Part shown: positions 25,634 through 33,863 of the stretch, one piece after another
How the letters are laid out: every line of letters begins with the position of its first letter
Position numbering within the stretch: the stretch's first letter is position 1
Source: Armatimonadota bacterium
Lineage (GTDB): Bacteria; Armatimonadota; Armatimonadia; Armatimonadales; Armatimonadaceae
Length of the DNA: 47,943 nucleotides
NCBI GenBank assembly: GCA_026392155.1
Contig: JAPLCP010000193.1
Span: 1-47,943 of the forward strand
Direction of reading: 5' to 3'
Position numbers and translations under genes: made by a program
Notes under the pieces: model-generated
What the model was told of the DNA's origin: nothing
Seen by the model: the letters and a program-made list of their open reading frames with translations, nothing else
Database searches by the model: none

Positions 25634-27048
25634 GCACGCCCGGAACCTGCGGGGGCGAGCTTCTGCCACTTCTTCTGGGTGGGGTTGCCCGCGTAGAACT
25701 GACGCACAAGGCTGGTCGTGTACAGGCTCGCCAGAAAGAGCGCCAGCGCCGCGACGACCCCCACAGCGAGCTTGACATTTGTGGGGAGCTTTCGAATGAC
25801 AGCCTCCAGCGCCGTGAGGAGCAAGAGCACCAAGAGCGGCGCCGCGGCGGTGAAGTAGCGCCCGGCAGACTGAAGCACGTTCCAGTCCACAAAGAGCATC
25901 TGCTGAAGCACCACGGCGATCAGAAAGAACAAGACGCTGCCCGCCGCCCAGAGCGCGGCACGGATCACAGGATCACTTGGTGCGAGCTTACGACGCACCT
26001 GCGACGCGTTCCAGAAGAGCGTGAGGCCAATCGCCAAGTCTACCAAGAGCAAGTACGCCGCATTCTGCACCATGCCATCGTAGCTGCCAGGAAGCAGGCT
26101 CCCGATCAGCCAGAACGGTGTCCAGCCCGTCGCGGCCCAGAAGAGCACGGTGATCAGCGGCGTGAACTGCGTCGGGGAGCCTTGCGGGCGAATCCCAGTC
26201 CCCAGAAAATCCGTGAGAGCTGCGCCGTGGGCCAGCAGCGGGTTATCAAAAGGCCGGATCAGTGGCTTGCCGTAGTTCGTGACATTATGCAGCAGCCACG
26301 GTATAAGCAGCACCAACGCGACACCCAGCGCGAGTGCCAGCGGCTTGAGTGCCTGCTTCTTAAAAGTCATCCCCAGCACAACCACAACGGAGAGGCACCA
26401 GATCACCGACGTCAAGCGGGTGAGCAGCGCCAGCCCCAGCACCAAGCCGAGCAAGAGCGCCTGTTTCGTGCCCAGCATGCACCCCTCGCGGCAGAGACGC
26501 ACGGTCATCAGCCAAGCCCCAGCCCCAAGCGCCATGGCCAGCGGCTCGTTGGAGACATGGCCCATGAGATGCCCGAAGATCGGAACAAAGGCCATCAGCG
26601 GCGCGGCGCACAGCGCAGCCAGCTTGCTCTCGGGAAAGAGCAGGCGGGCCGATTTGGATGCCAGCGCAATCGCCGCCGCGCCAAGCAGCACACAGAGCCC
26701 GCGCCAGAGTGTCCAAAAAGTGTTTCCTTGCACCAGCTTCCAGAGCGGGACGGATAAGATAAAAAACAGCGACGGGTGCTGGGCCTGGTAGCAGACAAAC
26801 TCCTCGGGGCTCTTGCGCTGCTCGGCGGTCGGGCGGGGCACACGGCCCGTCTCGGCTAGTGAGCGCACGTAGATCAGATACTCTTTCTCATCGGGGCCGA
26901 GCCCAGCAAGCACGGGAGCGCTGCGCTGCGCTTGCGGCACAGAGTCGGGTAGATAGAACTCTTGAACGGGTGTGCCAGCAACGTAGGTCAAGGAGAGAAA
27001 AAAGTAGAGCAAGAGAGTGCCAAGAAGGCTCGCACGGGCCAGATTCAT
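25603..27048 (-). CDS. Multi-helix GT-C-type glycosyltransferase-like protein
   Basis: The 481-residue protein has about ten hydrophobic helices and a large first outer loop with an acidic Gly-Pro-Asp-Glu-Lys-Glu-Tyr segment (about 52-58), followed by Gln-His-Pro-Ser-Leu-Phe-Phe. This is the layout of lipid-linked-sugar transferases (PMT/ArnT/DUF2142 class), where an Asp/Glu after helix 1 is the catalytic acid. It would act on the outer face of the cytoplasmic membrane. Donor and acceptor are unknown. No ribosome-binding site is obvious before the ATG. The last 31 bases overlap the acyltransferase gene. Confidence 0.7.
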   Translation of the reverse strand: MNLARASLLGTLLLYFFLSLTYVAGTPVQEFYLPDSVPQAQRSAPVLAGLGPDEKEYLIYVRSLAETGRVPRPTAEQRKSPEEFVCYQAQHPSLFFILSVPLWKLVQGNTFWTLWRGLCVLLGAAAIALASKSARLLFPESKLAALCAAPLMAFVPIFGHLMGHVSNEPLAMALGAGAWLMTVRLCREGCMLGTKQALLLGLVLGLALLTRLTSVIWCLSVVVVLGMTFKKQALKPLALALGVALVLLIPWLLHNVTNYGKPLIRPFDNPLLAHGAALTDFLGTGIRPQGSPTQFTPLITVLFWAATGWTPFWLIGSLLPGSYDGMVQNAAYLLLVDLAIGLTLFWNASQVRRKLAPSDPVIRAALWAAGSVLFFLIAVVLQQMLFVDWNVLQSAGRYFTAAAPLLVLLLLTALEAVIRKLPTNVKLAVGVVAALALFLASLYTTSLVRQFYAGNPTQKKWQKLAPAGSGRAYIVSDTDEG

Positions 27049-27232
27049 AGTGTCTGATTCAACGCTATCGGGGAGAATCCCTTGTCTATGCCTCTATCTG
27101 TTTGGCGTCTCTCTCTCCTCAGTGGCTTTCGGCTGGTACGCCATGCGCAGTGGCTCTTGGGCATTGAGGAACAGAGCGTCCCCGAAACTCGAGCGGAGCG
27201 CTGTCATCGGCAGGGTCTTGCTCTAACTCGTC

Positions 27233-27967
27233 TTAGCGAGGAGTGACGCCCAATTTTTCTTGCAGGGCCGCAAACCGGGTGCGGCTGACAGGGAGCTGCT
27301 GCCCACCCCGAAGCCGCACGCCGTACGAGTGACTCCCCAGATAGAGCAGCTCCTCGACGGCTTCTAGGTTCACAAGACACGAGTCGTGGACGCGAAGGAA
27401 AAGCTCCGTGGGCAAGAGCCGCTCCAGCTGGCCAAGCGTGTAGTAGGTCTTGTACTCCCCGTCGGCGAGATGCACCACGACGCGCTTCTCTTGCGCCACG
27501 GCGCTGCGAATTTCTTCGACACGCGGCAGGAGCACCGAGTAGTCCTGACGGATCGGCAGGCGCTTAAGCGGCGTGACAGGGAGCTCGATCGCCACCATAG
27601 GCGCTTGGGTCGCGAGGCGCTCTCTCGCCCGTTCGAGGGTATGAGCAAGACGCGTGCTGGCCACGGGCTTGACCAGGTAGTCCAGTGCGGCGTGCTCAAA
27701 GGCCGCGAGAGCATGCTCTGAGTAGCCCGTCACAAAGACAATCAAGACCTGCGGGCAGCTCTGGCGCAGTGCTGCCGCGAGCTGGAGCCCCGTGAGGCCG
27801 GGCATCTGGATGTCCAGAAAGAGAATCTCAGGCTGAAGATCCTCGTTACGCTGCAGCGCCTCGGTCGCGCTCGCCGCCTCGCCCAGTACCGTCACTCCCT
27901 GCTCCTCTAAGAGCTGGCGCAAGTACGCACGGGCCAGGGGTTCGTCGTCCACAATTAAGGCTTTCAC
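27233..27967 (-). CDS. LytTR-family response regulator
   Basis: The 244-residue protein has a receiver domain with Asp-Asp at 7-8, the phospho-acceptor Asp52 in Leu-Phe-Leu-Asp-Ile-Gln-Met-Pro-Gly, and Lys in Asp-Tyr-Leu-Val-Lys-Pro-Val near 101. A LytTR DNA-binding domain covers about 140-240, with the family's Ala-Asp-Gly-Glu-Tyr-Lys-Thr and Phe-Leu-Arg-Val-His-Asp-Ser-Cys-Leu-Val-Asn stretch. It overlaps the LytS-like kinase gene by 4 bases, so the two are a cognate pair. LytTR regulators bind pairs of direct repeats; I did not find a clear site. Confidence 0.93.
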   Translation of the reverse strand: MKALIVDDEPLARAYLRQLLEEQGVTVLGEAASATEALQRNEDLQPEILFLDIQMPGLTGLQLAAALRQSCPQVLIVFVTGYSEHALAAFEHAALDYLVKPVASTRLAHTLERARERLATQAPMVAIELPVTPLKRLPIRQDYSVLLPRVEEIRSAVAQEKRVVVHLADGEYKTYYTLGQLERLLPTELFLRVHDSCLVNLEAVEELLYLGSHSYGVRLRGGQQLPVSRTRFAALQEKLGVTPR

Positions 27968-29169
27968 TGCGGCACCATAAACACGGCGAGCGTGCCTTTA
28001 TTTGTTTTCGAGAAAAGCCGAAGCCGTGCGGAGCCCCCCAGAAGCAAGACAAGCTGCTCGTTGGCAATCTGGAGCCCGTGGGGCCGCCCCCCACTCTCAG
28101 CGCTCCAGGCACTTCGAGCGTGCACCAGTCGCTCCGGCTCCATCCCGACTCCACTATCAGCCACACAGATCAGCGTGCCACATTTGCACCGGGCGATCTG
28201 AATGCGAAGCACGGCGGGCTCCAATCGTGGCCCAATCCCATGCAGAATCGCGTTCTCCACTAATGTCTGGAGCGCAAACGGCGGCACAAGTGTACCTAGG
28301 CACTCGGGCGCGATCTCTTGTTCCACACAGAGCCGCCTTCCTAGGCGCAGCGCTTCTAGCTCTAAGTAGCCCGTGACGGCATCAAGCTCATCGCGCAAAG
28401 GTGTCAGGCTCCTTGGCGCACTCTCCAGCGTCCGTCGCATAAGCTGGCCGAGCTGCACCACGGCTTTCTCCGCCTTGAGCGGCGCAAGCCGGCAGAGGGC
28501 TGCGATAGAAGTCAAGGCATTGAACAAAAAATGCGGATGTACTCTTGCTTGGAGCGCCGCGAGCTGTGACTCGGCGAGGCGCGTCCGGCTCCGCTCCACC
28601 TCCAGCCGTAGCGCCTCAGAGCGCTGGCGGGCCTCGGCATCGCTAAGTACCATCTGTAGCAACAGTGCCCCCAGCCCATTCGCACCGACTTTCAGCACGG
28701 CAAGCTGGGCGGAAAATGCGATCTCACTCTGGCTGTGCAGGAGGCTTCGTGCCATAATTGCGCCTGCCTCGGCCAACGTAATCGCCAGGAAACACGATAG
28801 GCTATTGCGCTCGGTTGGGAGAGCCCGCCGTACAAAAAAACCTGCGCCGAGGCTGATCGCCAGCGCCGCCCATGTCCGTATCAGGGCTTCAGCATGGAGA
28901 AAGAGCGGTGCGCCCAGCCCAACAATCAAGGCGGCGATCCCGCCGATGCGTGCCCCAAAGCGCAGGGCCACAAACGTAATAATTAGCGTGTAGGTGTCGT
29001 AGGGCGAGCGCTCCCGTGCCACCCAGAGCTCCACCAGCCCCACCAACCCAAAGAGCACCCCGAGCCGTCCGATGGCTTGCAAAGGCTTGCGCGTCAAGAG
29101 ATAGGCAAAGACCACGATAACGCAGGTGCTCTTGAGGAACTCGTCGAGTGCCTCGGGATTGACATTCAC
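27964..29169 (-). CDS. LytS-like sensor histidine kinase
   Basis: The 401-residue protein starts at GTG. The N-terminal part (1-150) has five or so membrane helices of the LytS 5TM sensor type. The kinase part has the phospho-acceptor in His-Pro-His-Phe-Leu-Phe-Asn-Ala (near 210-217), the N-box Glu-Asn-Ala-Ile-Leu-His-Gly, and Asp-Ser-Gly-Val-Gly-Met of the ATP-binding fold. It begins 4 bases after the carbonic anhydrase stop and overlaps the regulator by 4 bases. Adjacency suggests that it responds to something linked to bicarbonate/CO2 or anion transport, which is inference only. Confidence 0.92.
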   Translation of the reverse strand: MNVNPEALDEFLKSTCVIVVFAYLLTRKPLQAIGRLGVLFGLVGLVELWVARERSPYDTYTLIITFVALRFGARIGGIAALIVGLGAPLFLHAEALIRTWAALAISLGAGFFVRRALPTERNSLSCFLAITLAEAGAIMARSLLHSQSEIAFSAQLAVLKVGANGLGALLLQMVLSDAEARQRSEALRLEVERSRTRLAESQLAALQARVHPHFLFNALTSIAALCRLAPLKAEKAVVQLGQLMRRTLESAPRSLTPLRDELDAVTGYLELEALRLGRRLCVEQEIAPECLGTLVPPFALQTLVENAILHGIGPRLEPAVLRIQIARCKCGTLICVADSGVGMEPERLVHARSAWSAESGGRPHGLQIANEQLVLLLGGSARLRLFSKTNKGTLAVFMVPQ

Positions 29170-29173
29170 AAGG

Positions 29174-29815
29174 CTATTTTATCGCCAAGCCGTTGTCCTC
29201 ACCGAGCTTGGCAAACTGCCCAATCGCACTATCGTAGACAAAGACCTCGCCCGTCTCGAATTTATACATCCAGCCATGCAGGTTGATCAGCCCGCGCGAG
29301 GCACGGCTCGCGATAATTGGCAGCGTCCGCAGGTGCTCTAGCTGCACCAGCACGTTCTCCTCCGCTGTGGCGGTGTAGAGTTCTTCCCCCGAGAGGTGAC
29401 CGTAGTGGTCTTTAATAATCTCCGCCGTAGAGTCGCAGTGGGAGAGCCACCGCTTGAGCGTCGGCAATGAGTCCAAGCTCTGGGGATTGAGCACGCCTTT
29501 CATCGCCCCACAGTGGGTGTGGCCACAGACGATAATATCTTTAACGCCCAGTACGCCTACGGCAAACTCGACAGCGGCAAGCTCTCCGTTATTAGAAGTC
29601 CCGTAACACGGAATCACATTGCCCGCATTTCGGACGATGAAGAGCTGGCCGGGCTTGGCATTGGTGATTAGGTTCGGGTCAATGCGCGAGTCGGAGCAGG
29701 TGATAAAGCAGGCCTCAGGACTCTGCCCTCCCGCAAGCCGCTCAAAGAGCTCTTGTTGCTGAGCAAAGCCCACGTTCTGAAAATAGTGCACACCATCAAT
29801 TAGTTTTTGCATCAT
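29174..29815 (-). CDS. Beta-class carbonic anhydrase
   Basis: The start is the ATG at 29815 with AGGA just upstream; a longer frame to 29893 overlaps the SulP gene. The 213-residue enzyme interconverts CO2 and bicarbonate. Zinc ligands are visible: Cys40 with Asp42 and Arg44 in Cys-Ser-Asp-Ser-Arg, and His99 with Cys102 in Cys-Gly-His-Thr-His-Cys-Gly-Ala. It follows a SulP transporter by 22 bases and precedes the LytS kinase by 4. SulP plus beta-carbonic anhydrase neighbours usually point to bicarbonate uptake or supply. Confidence 0.95.
   Translation of the reverse strand: MMQKLIDGVHYFQNVGFAQQQELFERLAGGQSPEACFITCSDSRIDPNLITNAKPGQLFIVRNAGNVIPCYGTSNNGELAAVEFAVGVLGVKDIIVCGHTHCGAMKGVLNPQSLDSLPTLKRWLSHCDSTAEIIKDHYGHLSGEELYTATAEENVLVQLEHLRTLPIIASRASRGLINLHGWMYKFETGEVFVYDSAIGQFAKLGEDNGLAIK
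29176..29181 (-). promoter_or_regulatory. Possible internal -10 box for the LytS-LytTR pair
   Basis: TAAAAT on the minus strand overlaps the carbonic anhydrase stop codon and lies 6 bases before the GTG of the kinase gene. It could start a leaderless transcript for the two-component pair. The A/T-rich stop context may produce it by chance. Confidence 0.25.
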
Positions 29816-29837
29816 TGATCCTTGCTTTATATAGCCT

Positions 29838-31370
29838 CTACTTGCGCTTAACACGAGGTTGGCCACTCTCGGCTTCGTGGTACCAAGCCTCATGCTTTTC
29901 GTCTATGTCCACGGTTCCGCCGGTTCGCTCATGCGCGTGTCGCCAGCTATGGAGCGCTTCAAAGGCGGCGTGATCCATAAACTCCACCATCAGGTCAATG
30001 TCTCCCTTGGCTCCGGGCGGAATCTTGGCCAGCTCCTTGGTAAGCTGAGGAACCGAGAGGAAGTTAAGCGCTCCCTCGATCTTGAGGTGCCAGCGCTCCT
30101 CGTCACCTTCGCCACGGCGCTCGATCTCTGCCTTAAAGTAGGCAAGGCGGCGGAGCAGCAGGAACACCGCAAGCCCGATTCCCAGCCCCACCCCTGCCAG
30201 GAGATTTAGAAACGCCACACCCAGGGCAGTCACCGCGTAGACGATAACCTCACGGTGAACATGGAGCTCTTTAATATGGTGGACATTGATCAGGCGGACG
30301 CCCACATGGATCAGAAGCCCAGCAAGCGCCGCGAGGGGAATCTTATTGAGCTGTGGCGTTGCCACTAGGACAAAGAGAATGATCCAGACCCCATGCAGGA
30401 TCGCTGACGCCTGTGTCTTGCCACCTGCGGTCACATTGGCCGCGCTTCGCACAATCACTCCCGTCACGGGGAGCCCACCGAGAAGTCCTGAGACAAAGTT
30501 GGACGCGCCCTGGCCGATCAGCTCACGGTCGAGGTTGGCGCGTGGCCCACTGTGAAGACGATCCGTCGCTACCGCACAGAGAAGCGACTCGATGCTGGCC
30601 ACCACCGCAATGGTCAATGCAGCGATCACAAACCCACCAACATCGTTGGGGAGCTGGGGCATCTGGAACTGGAAGAGAGGGCCATCCTTGATCGCGACGT
30701 GTGGAGCCTCGGTGAAAAATAGATTGCCCAAGATGGTTGCCACGAGCACGGAGACCAGCGCACCAGGGATCATGCGCACCTTTGCAGGAAGATAGCCCCA
30801 GCCAATCAGAACTCCCAGCGTGATCAGCCCAAGAATGGTCGCATGTGTCTCCGGCGTAGTGGGATTGGTGAAGAGCTGTCCGACCTCGGTGGGAATCGCC
30901 TGGAGGTTCAGCCCTGCCGCAGGCCGAGGCTTGCCCCCGAGCATCACATGGAACTGTGCGAGCGCAATCGTGATCCCAATCCCCGCGAGCATCCCGTGGA
31001 CAACGGCAGGTGAGATCATCAGACAGGCGCGTGCTATCTTGAGGGCTCCAAAACAGAGCTGAAAGACACCAGCGGCCACAGAGATCGCGCACATCTGGGT
31101 CCAGCCGAACTTCTGCACCATGCCGTAGACCAGCACAGTCAGCCCCGCAGCTGGCCCTGTGACTTGTAGTGGCGCTCCCGCGATCAGCCCGGCGACAATC
31201 CCTCCGACGATACACCCGATCAAACCCGAGGCAATCGGTGCCCCCGATGCGTTGGCGATCCCGAGCGCCAGTGGTACGGCGACCAGAAACACCACGAGAG
31301 AGGCGGGCAGATCTGCTGGGGAAAAATAGAAGCGCCGCGCCCCTATTGTCGATTTTTGAGAGTCCATCAC
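29838..31370 (-). CDS. SulP-family anion transporter (bicarbonate candidate)
   Basis: The 510-residue protein has the SulP core: Asp-Leu-Pro-Ala-Ser-Leu-Val-Val-Phe-Leu-Val-Ala-Val-Pro-Leu-Ala-Leu-Gly at about 19-36, Gly-Pro-Ala-Ala-Gly near 72-76, and about 11-14 membrane helices to roughly 400. The C-terminal 100 residues form a STAS-like domain (about 415-500) that keeps Leu-Lys-Ile-Glu-Gly-Ala-Leu-Asn-Phe-Leu-Ser. SulP proteins carry sulfate, bicarbonate or other anions. The carbonic anhydrase 22 bases downstream favours bicarbonate. It is divergent from a second SulP gene. Confidence 0.9.
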   Translation of the reverse strand: MMDSQKSTIGARRFYFSPADLPASLVVFLVAVPLALGIANASGAPIASGLIGCIVGGIVAGLIAGAPLQVTGPAAGLTVLVYGMVQKFGWTQMCAISVAAGVFQLCFGALKIARACLMISPAVVHGMLAGIGITIALAQFHVMLGGKPRPAAGLNLQAIPTEVGQLFTNPTTPETHATILGLITLGVLIGWGYLPAKVRMIPGALVSVLVATILGNLFFTEAPHVAIKDGPLFQFQMPQLPNDVGGFVIAALTIAVVASIESLLCAVATDRLHSGPRANLDRELIGQGASNFVSGLLGGLPVTGVIVRSAANVTAGGKTQASAILHGVWIILFVLVATPQLNKIPLAALAGLLIHVGVRLINVHHIKELHVHREVIVYAVTALGVAFLNLLAGVGLGIGLAVFLLLRRLAYFKAEIERRGEGDEERWHLKIEGALNFLSVPQLTKELAKIPPGAKGDIDLMVEFMDHAAFEALHSWRHAHERTGGTVDIDEKHEAWYHEAESGQPRVKRK

Positions 31371-31500
31371 CTTCTTCTTACTCGTGTCTTCCGCAATCTG
31401 CTACTGAGATTCGCTCAGACGTACCAAAGCGCCGCCCAAGTGTTCCAAACTCAAGATGACTGTCTGGTTTGACTGCGTTCTAGGCAACTTGGGAAACGGG

Positions 31501-31506
31501 TACAAT
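31501..31506 (+). promoter_or_regulatory. -10 box upstream of the second SulP gene
   Basis: TACAAT matches the -10 consensus at five of six positions and would start transcription at about 31513, giving a leader that contains AGGAG at 31533-31537. If correct, an ATG at 31505 in another frame would not be transcribed. Confidence 0.35.
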
Positions 31507-31544
31507 GTACCTGTGGGCGGATTCCCCCCACCAGGAGTTTCTAC

Positions 31545-32789
31545 ATTATAGACACCCTCAAGACACCCTCGCTCAAATCAGATATACTCTCCGGCTTTCT
31601 GGTCTTTCTCATTGCTCTGCCCCTATGTCTTGGAATCGCAAGTGCAAGCGGAGCCCCTCCGATCTCCGGAATCCTCACCGCCATCATCGGCGGAATTGTT
31701 GCACCATTTCTGGGAAGTGCTCGCTTCATCATAAAAGGCCCTGCTGCCGGAATGATCGTGATTGTGCTCGCTGCGATTACTGATCTAGGCCAGGGCGATC
31801 TGTCCGTAGGATACCCACGCATGCTCGCGGTTGGTGTGGTCGCGGGGGGGCTGCAGATTGTTCTTGCGCTCTTTCGAGTGGGCAACCTAGGGCGACTCAT
31901 GCCGACCTCCGTGGTGCAGGGGATGCTGACAGCCATTGGAGTGATTATTCTCTCTAAACAAGTCCATGTGCTGCTTGGAGTCAAGCCCCTCAGTCAGGAG
32001 CCGCTTCGGCTGCTACTGGAGGTTCCCTATAGCATTTCACACTCCGAAGGTTCCGTCTTTCTCGTCGGGCTGGTTGCGCTGGGAATACTCATTTTGGTGC
32101 CGCTTCTTAGTAAGAGACGAACGGCGCTAAAGGCAATTCCTCTACCTCTGATCATCTTACTTGTGACAATCCCGCTGGCTCTGAGTCTACACCTAAGCGC
32201 TCGATCTTTTGTCAAGCTTCCACCGTCGCTACTTGCCGCAATCACTTTCCCCGATTTTTCTCAGCTCGCCAGTGCTGTCTCGCTCAAGCACATTCTGATG
32301 TTCACTCTAGTCGGCTCTCTTGAGTCGCTGCTCACAGTCTCTGCCATAGACTCACTAGACCCCCAAAAGCAAGAGAGTGATCTCAATCGCGACTTAATTG
32401 CTAACGGAGCAGCCAACACGCTTGCAGCCTGTCTCGGAGGAATCCCCATGATCTCCGAAGTGGTTCGTAGCAAGGCCAATCTGGACAACGGAGCCAAGAG
32501 TGCATGGGCCAACTTCTTTCATGGGCTATTTCTTCTGCTCACCGTTGCCCTGGTTCCCGGTATTCTCCAGAAAATCCCTCTGGCGGCACTGGCGGCCATG
32601 CTGATTGTGATTGGATTTCGCCTCGCCTCCGTGCAACAGTTCAAGAGTGCCTGGCAAGCGGGGAAAGTCTCGTTCTTTCTCTTTGTCACCACTCTTGTCG
32701 TCACACTGACAACAGATCTGCTTCTTGGCGTGGCCGTAGGGCTGGTGCTGAAGCTGATCCTGTCACGGTCGAAATGGGACTCTAAATAG
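31545..32789 (+). CDS. Second SulP-family transporter without STAS domain, probable ATT start
   Basis: Family homology runs well upstream of the first in-frame ATG (31752). From about 31560 the frame reads Lys-Thr-Pro-Ser-Leu-Lys-Ser-Asp-Ile-Leu-Ser-Gly-Phe-Leu-Val-Phe-Leu-Ile-Ala-Leu, the standard SulP front. No ATG, GTG or TTG lies in frame there. AGGAG (31533-31537) is 7 bases before an ATT at 31545, the best start (414 residues). The protein covers the full membrane core (Gly-Pro-Ala-Ala-Gly, Ser-Leu-Glu-Ser-Leu near 260) but stops after the last helix with no STAS domain. A sequencing error changing ATG to ATT is the alternative. It is divergent from the first SulP gene. Confidence 0.8.
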   Translation: MIDTLKTPSLKSDILSGFLVFLIALPLCLGIASASGAPPISGILTAIIGGIVAPFLGSARFIIKGPAAGMIVIVLAAITDLGQGDLSVGYPRMLAVGVVAGGLQIVLALFRVGNLGRLMPTSVVQGMLTAIGVIILSKQVHVLLGVKPLSQEPLRLLLEVPYSISHSEGSVFLVGLVALGILILVPLLSKRRTALKAIPLPLIILLVTIPLALSLHLSARSFVKLPPSLLAAITFPDFSQLASAVSLKHILMFTLVGSLESLLTVSAIDSLDPQKQESDLNRDLIANGAANTLAACLGGIPMISEVVRSKANLDNGAKSAWANFFHGLFLLLTVALVPGILQKIPLAALAAMLIVIGFRLASVQQFKSAWQAGKVSFFLFVTTLVVTLTTDLLLGVAVGLVLKLILSRSKWDSK

Positions 32790-32818
32790 CCTGTAACGCT
32801 GACGTAACGGCGGAGTGC

Positions 32819-32824
32819 TATGCT
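32819..32824 (+). promoter_or_regulatory. -10 box in front of the 54-codon ORF
   Basis: TATGCT lies 7 bases before the ATG at 32832. The spacing fits a leaderless transcript. The -35 region is weak. Confidence 0.3.
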
Positions 32825-32831
32825 GTTTTGT

Positions 32832-32996
32832 ATGAGCGAAAACGACCTACGCCGCTGGGCGCTGGAGCAGCTTCGAGTCCTTCTGGCCTTCCCTACAGCT
32901 CCGCCAGAGTTGCCACTACCCGAGTCGGAGCGAAGCCCTCAGGAGCCGCCGCCGCCTGCTCCCGCGTCCCCACGCCCGTCAGTACCAGAGCGGTAG
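32832..32996 (+). CDS. Small ORF, 54 aa, antisense to the 3' end of the HAD gene
   Basis: The ORF reads Met-Ser-Glu-Asn-Asp-Leu-Arg-Arg-Trp-Ala and continues with a short amphipathic helix (to about 20), then a Pro/Glu-rich tail. It overlaps the last 104 bases of the convergent HAD gene. Support comes from a TATGCT box at the leaderless distance and a protein-like first half. Against it stand the short length and a tail that may only mirror the codon use of the opposite gene. No family is recognised. Confidence 0.3.
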   Translation: MSENDLRRWALEQLRVLLAFPTAPPELPLPESERSPQEPPPPAPASPRPSVPER

Positions 32997-33678
32997 GAAC
33001 GCCACAACGATTCCCGCAGAGGATATCGGTGTCGAGGCGATCCCCGATCATCATGGCGTCTTCCGGGGCGACTCCCGCGAGCTGTAAAAGTAGCTGGAGG
33101 CCCAGCGGCTCGGGCTTGCCCATCGTGAGTGGCTCGCGCTCGGCGGCGGCAGCGATGGCGGCGACCATGCTTCCTCCGCCCGGAATCACGCCGTTCTCGA
33201 CGGGATACTGGCCGTCGCGGTTGGTGGCGATAAAACCCGCTCCCCGGATCAAACACTGCTGCGCCCGGTGGAGCATCTCGTAGCGGAAGTTCTTGTCGAG
33301 CCCGACCACCACATAGGTGCAGTCGAGGTCGCGCTCCTCGGGATCGGCGACAGTCACGACATTTATCCCCACCCGTCCTAGCTCGTCGGAGATTCCGGGG
33401 CCACCAACGGCAAAGACCGACTTTCCCGCTGCGCCCTGGCTCTCTAAGTACGCCGCCGTAATAGACGCGCTGGTCGCGATCTCGCTCTCGTCGGCGGGCA
33501 TCCCAAGCCGCGTGAGCTTCTCGACATAGACCCGACGCGGCTGGCTGGAGTTGTTGGTCAGAAAAAAGAGACGCTTGCCCGCGCCGCGTAGCCGGGCGAT
33601 GGCTTCAGGTGCTCCCGGAACGACACTCTCGCCCCGCCAGAGCACCCCGTCCAGATCAAAAACATAAACGGAGGTCAC
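32893..33678 (-). CDS. NagD-like HAD-superfamily phosphatase
   Basis: The 261-residue protein starts at GTG. HAD motif I is Asp-Leu-Asp-Gly-Val-Leu-Trp (8-14); motif II is Thr-Asn-Asn-Ser-Ser-Gln-Pro-Arg (about 40-47), the NagD signature; the cap has Gly-Gly-Pro-Gly; motif III Lys is in Gly-Lys-Pro-Glu-Pro-Leu; motif IV is Met-Ile-Gly-Asp-Arg-Leu-Asp-Thr-Asp-Ile. This is the class IIA cap type, acting on nucleotide monophosphates, p-nitrophenyl phosphate or glycolate phosphate. The substrate is not predictable. It has no Shine-Dalgarno, and TACAAT sits 5 bases before the GTG. Confidence 0.9.
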   Translation of the reverse strand: MTSVYVFDLDGVLWRGESVVPGAPEAIARLRGAGKRLFFLTNNSSQPRRVYVEKLTRLGMPADESEIATSASITAAYLESQGAAGKSVFAVGGPGISDELGRVGINVVTVADPEERDLDCTYVVVGLDKNFRYEMLHRAQQCLIRGAGFIATNRDGQYPVENGVIPGGGSMVAAIAAAAEREPLTMGKPEPLGLQLLLQLAGVAPEDAMMIGDRLDTDILCGNRCGVPTALVLTGVGTREQAAAAPEGFAPTRVVATLAEL

Positions 33679-33683
33679 AGCAC

Positions 33684-33689
33684 ATTGTA
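33684..33689 (-). promoter_or_regulatory. -10 box for a leaderless HAD phosphatase transcript
   Basis: TACAAT on the minus strand is 5 bases before the GTG at 33678, and no ribosome-binding site is present. Confidence 0.4.
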
Positions 33690-33726
33690 CCGCGTGCTCT
33701 ACCTGGGGTATATTGCGCTCATCAGA

Positions 33727-33863
33727 AGTCCCGCCGGTTAGAGCGGCGGGACTAGAGAGCGCTTCGCGCTACGAAGGCCGTCCCGGCCATCATCCGTTCG
33801 GCATAGCCGCTTGCGGCCTTTGTGGCGGAACGCCCGTTAGCTCCCCCGCTCCAACCGGGGGAG
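33727..33863 (+). repeat. Array of five hairpins resembling an IS200/IS605-type end or guide RNA
   Basis: Five perfect hairpins follow each other: 33727-33736/33744-33753 (10 bp), 33758-33770 (agcgc/gcgct), 33776-33788 (ggccg/cggcc), 33806-33817 (gccgc/gcggc) and 33841-33848/33856-33863 (ctcccccg/cgggggag). The last, preceded by cgcccgttag, resembles right ends of IS200/IS605 elements and the 3' part of TnpB guide RNAs as I recall them. No transposase or tnpB gene is near. It sits directly upstream of the M28 peptidase gene, whose ribosome-binding site begins 4 bases after the last stem. It may be a non-autonomous element, an orphan guide RNA or a 5' leader. Confidence 0.45.

Noticed and set aside
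27049-27232. Short frames in the gap between the GT-C-like gene and the LytTR regulator
   Set aside because: There is no ribosome-binding site, no protein-like composition, and no strong terminator or promoter signal in these 184 bases.
29816-29893. Longer N-terminus for carbonic anhydrase
   Set aside because: It overlaps the SulP gene end. AGGA precedes the ATG at 29815, where family similarity begins.
31505-31783. ATG-started frame covering the region before the second SulP gene
   Set aside because: It is in the wrong frame for the SulP protein and its residues show no family pattern. A frameshift is less likely than the ATT start, which has a well-placed AGGAG.
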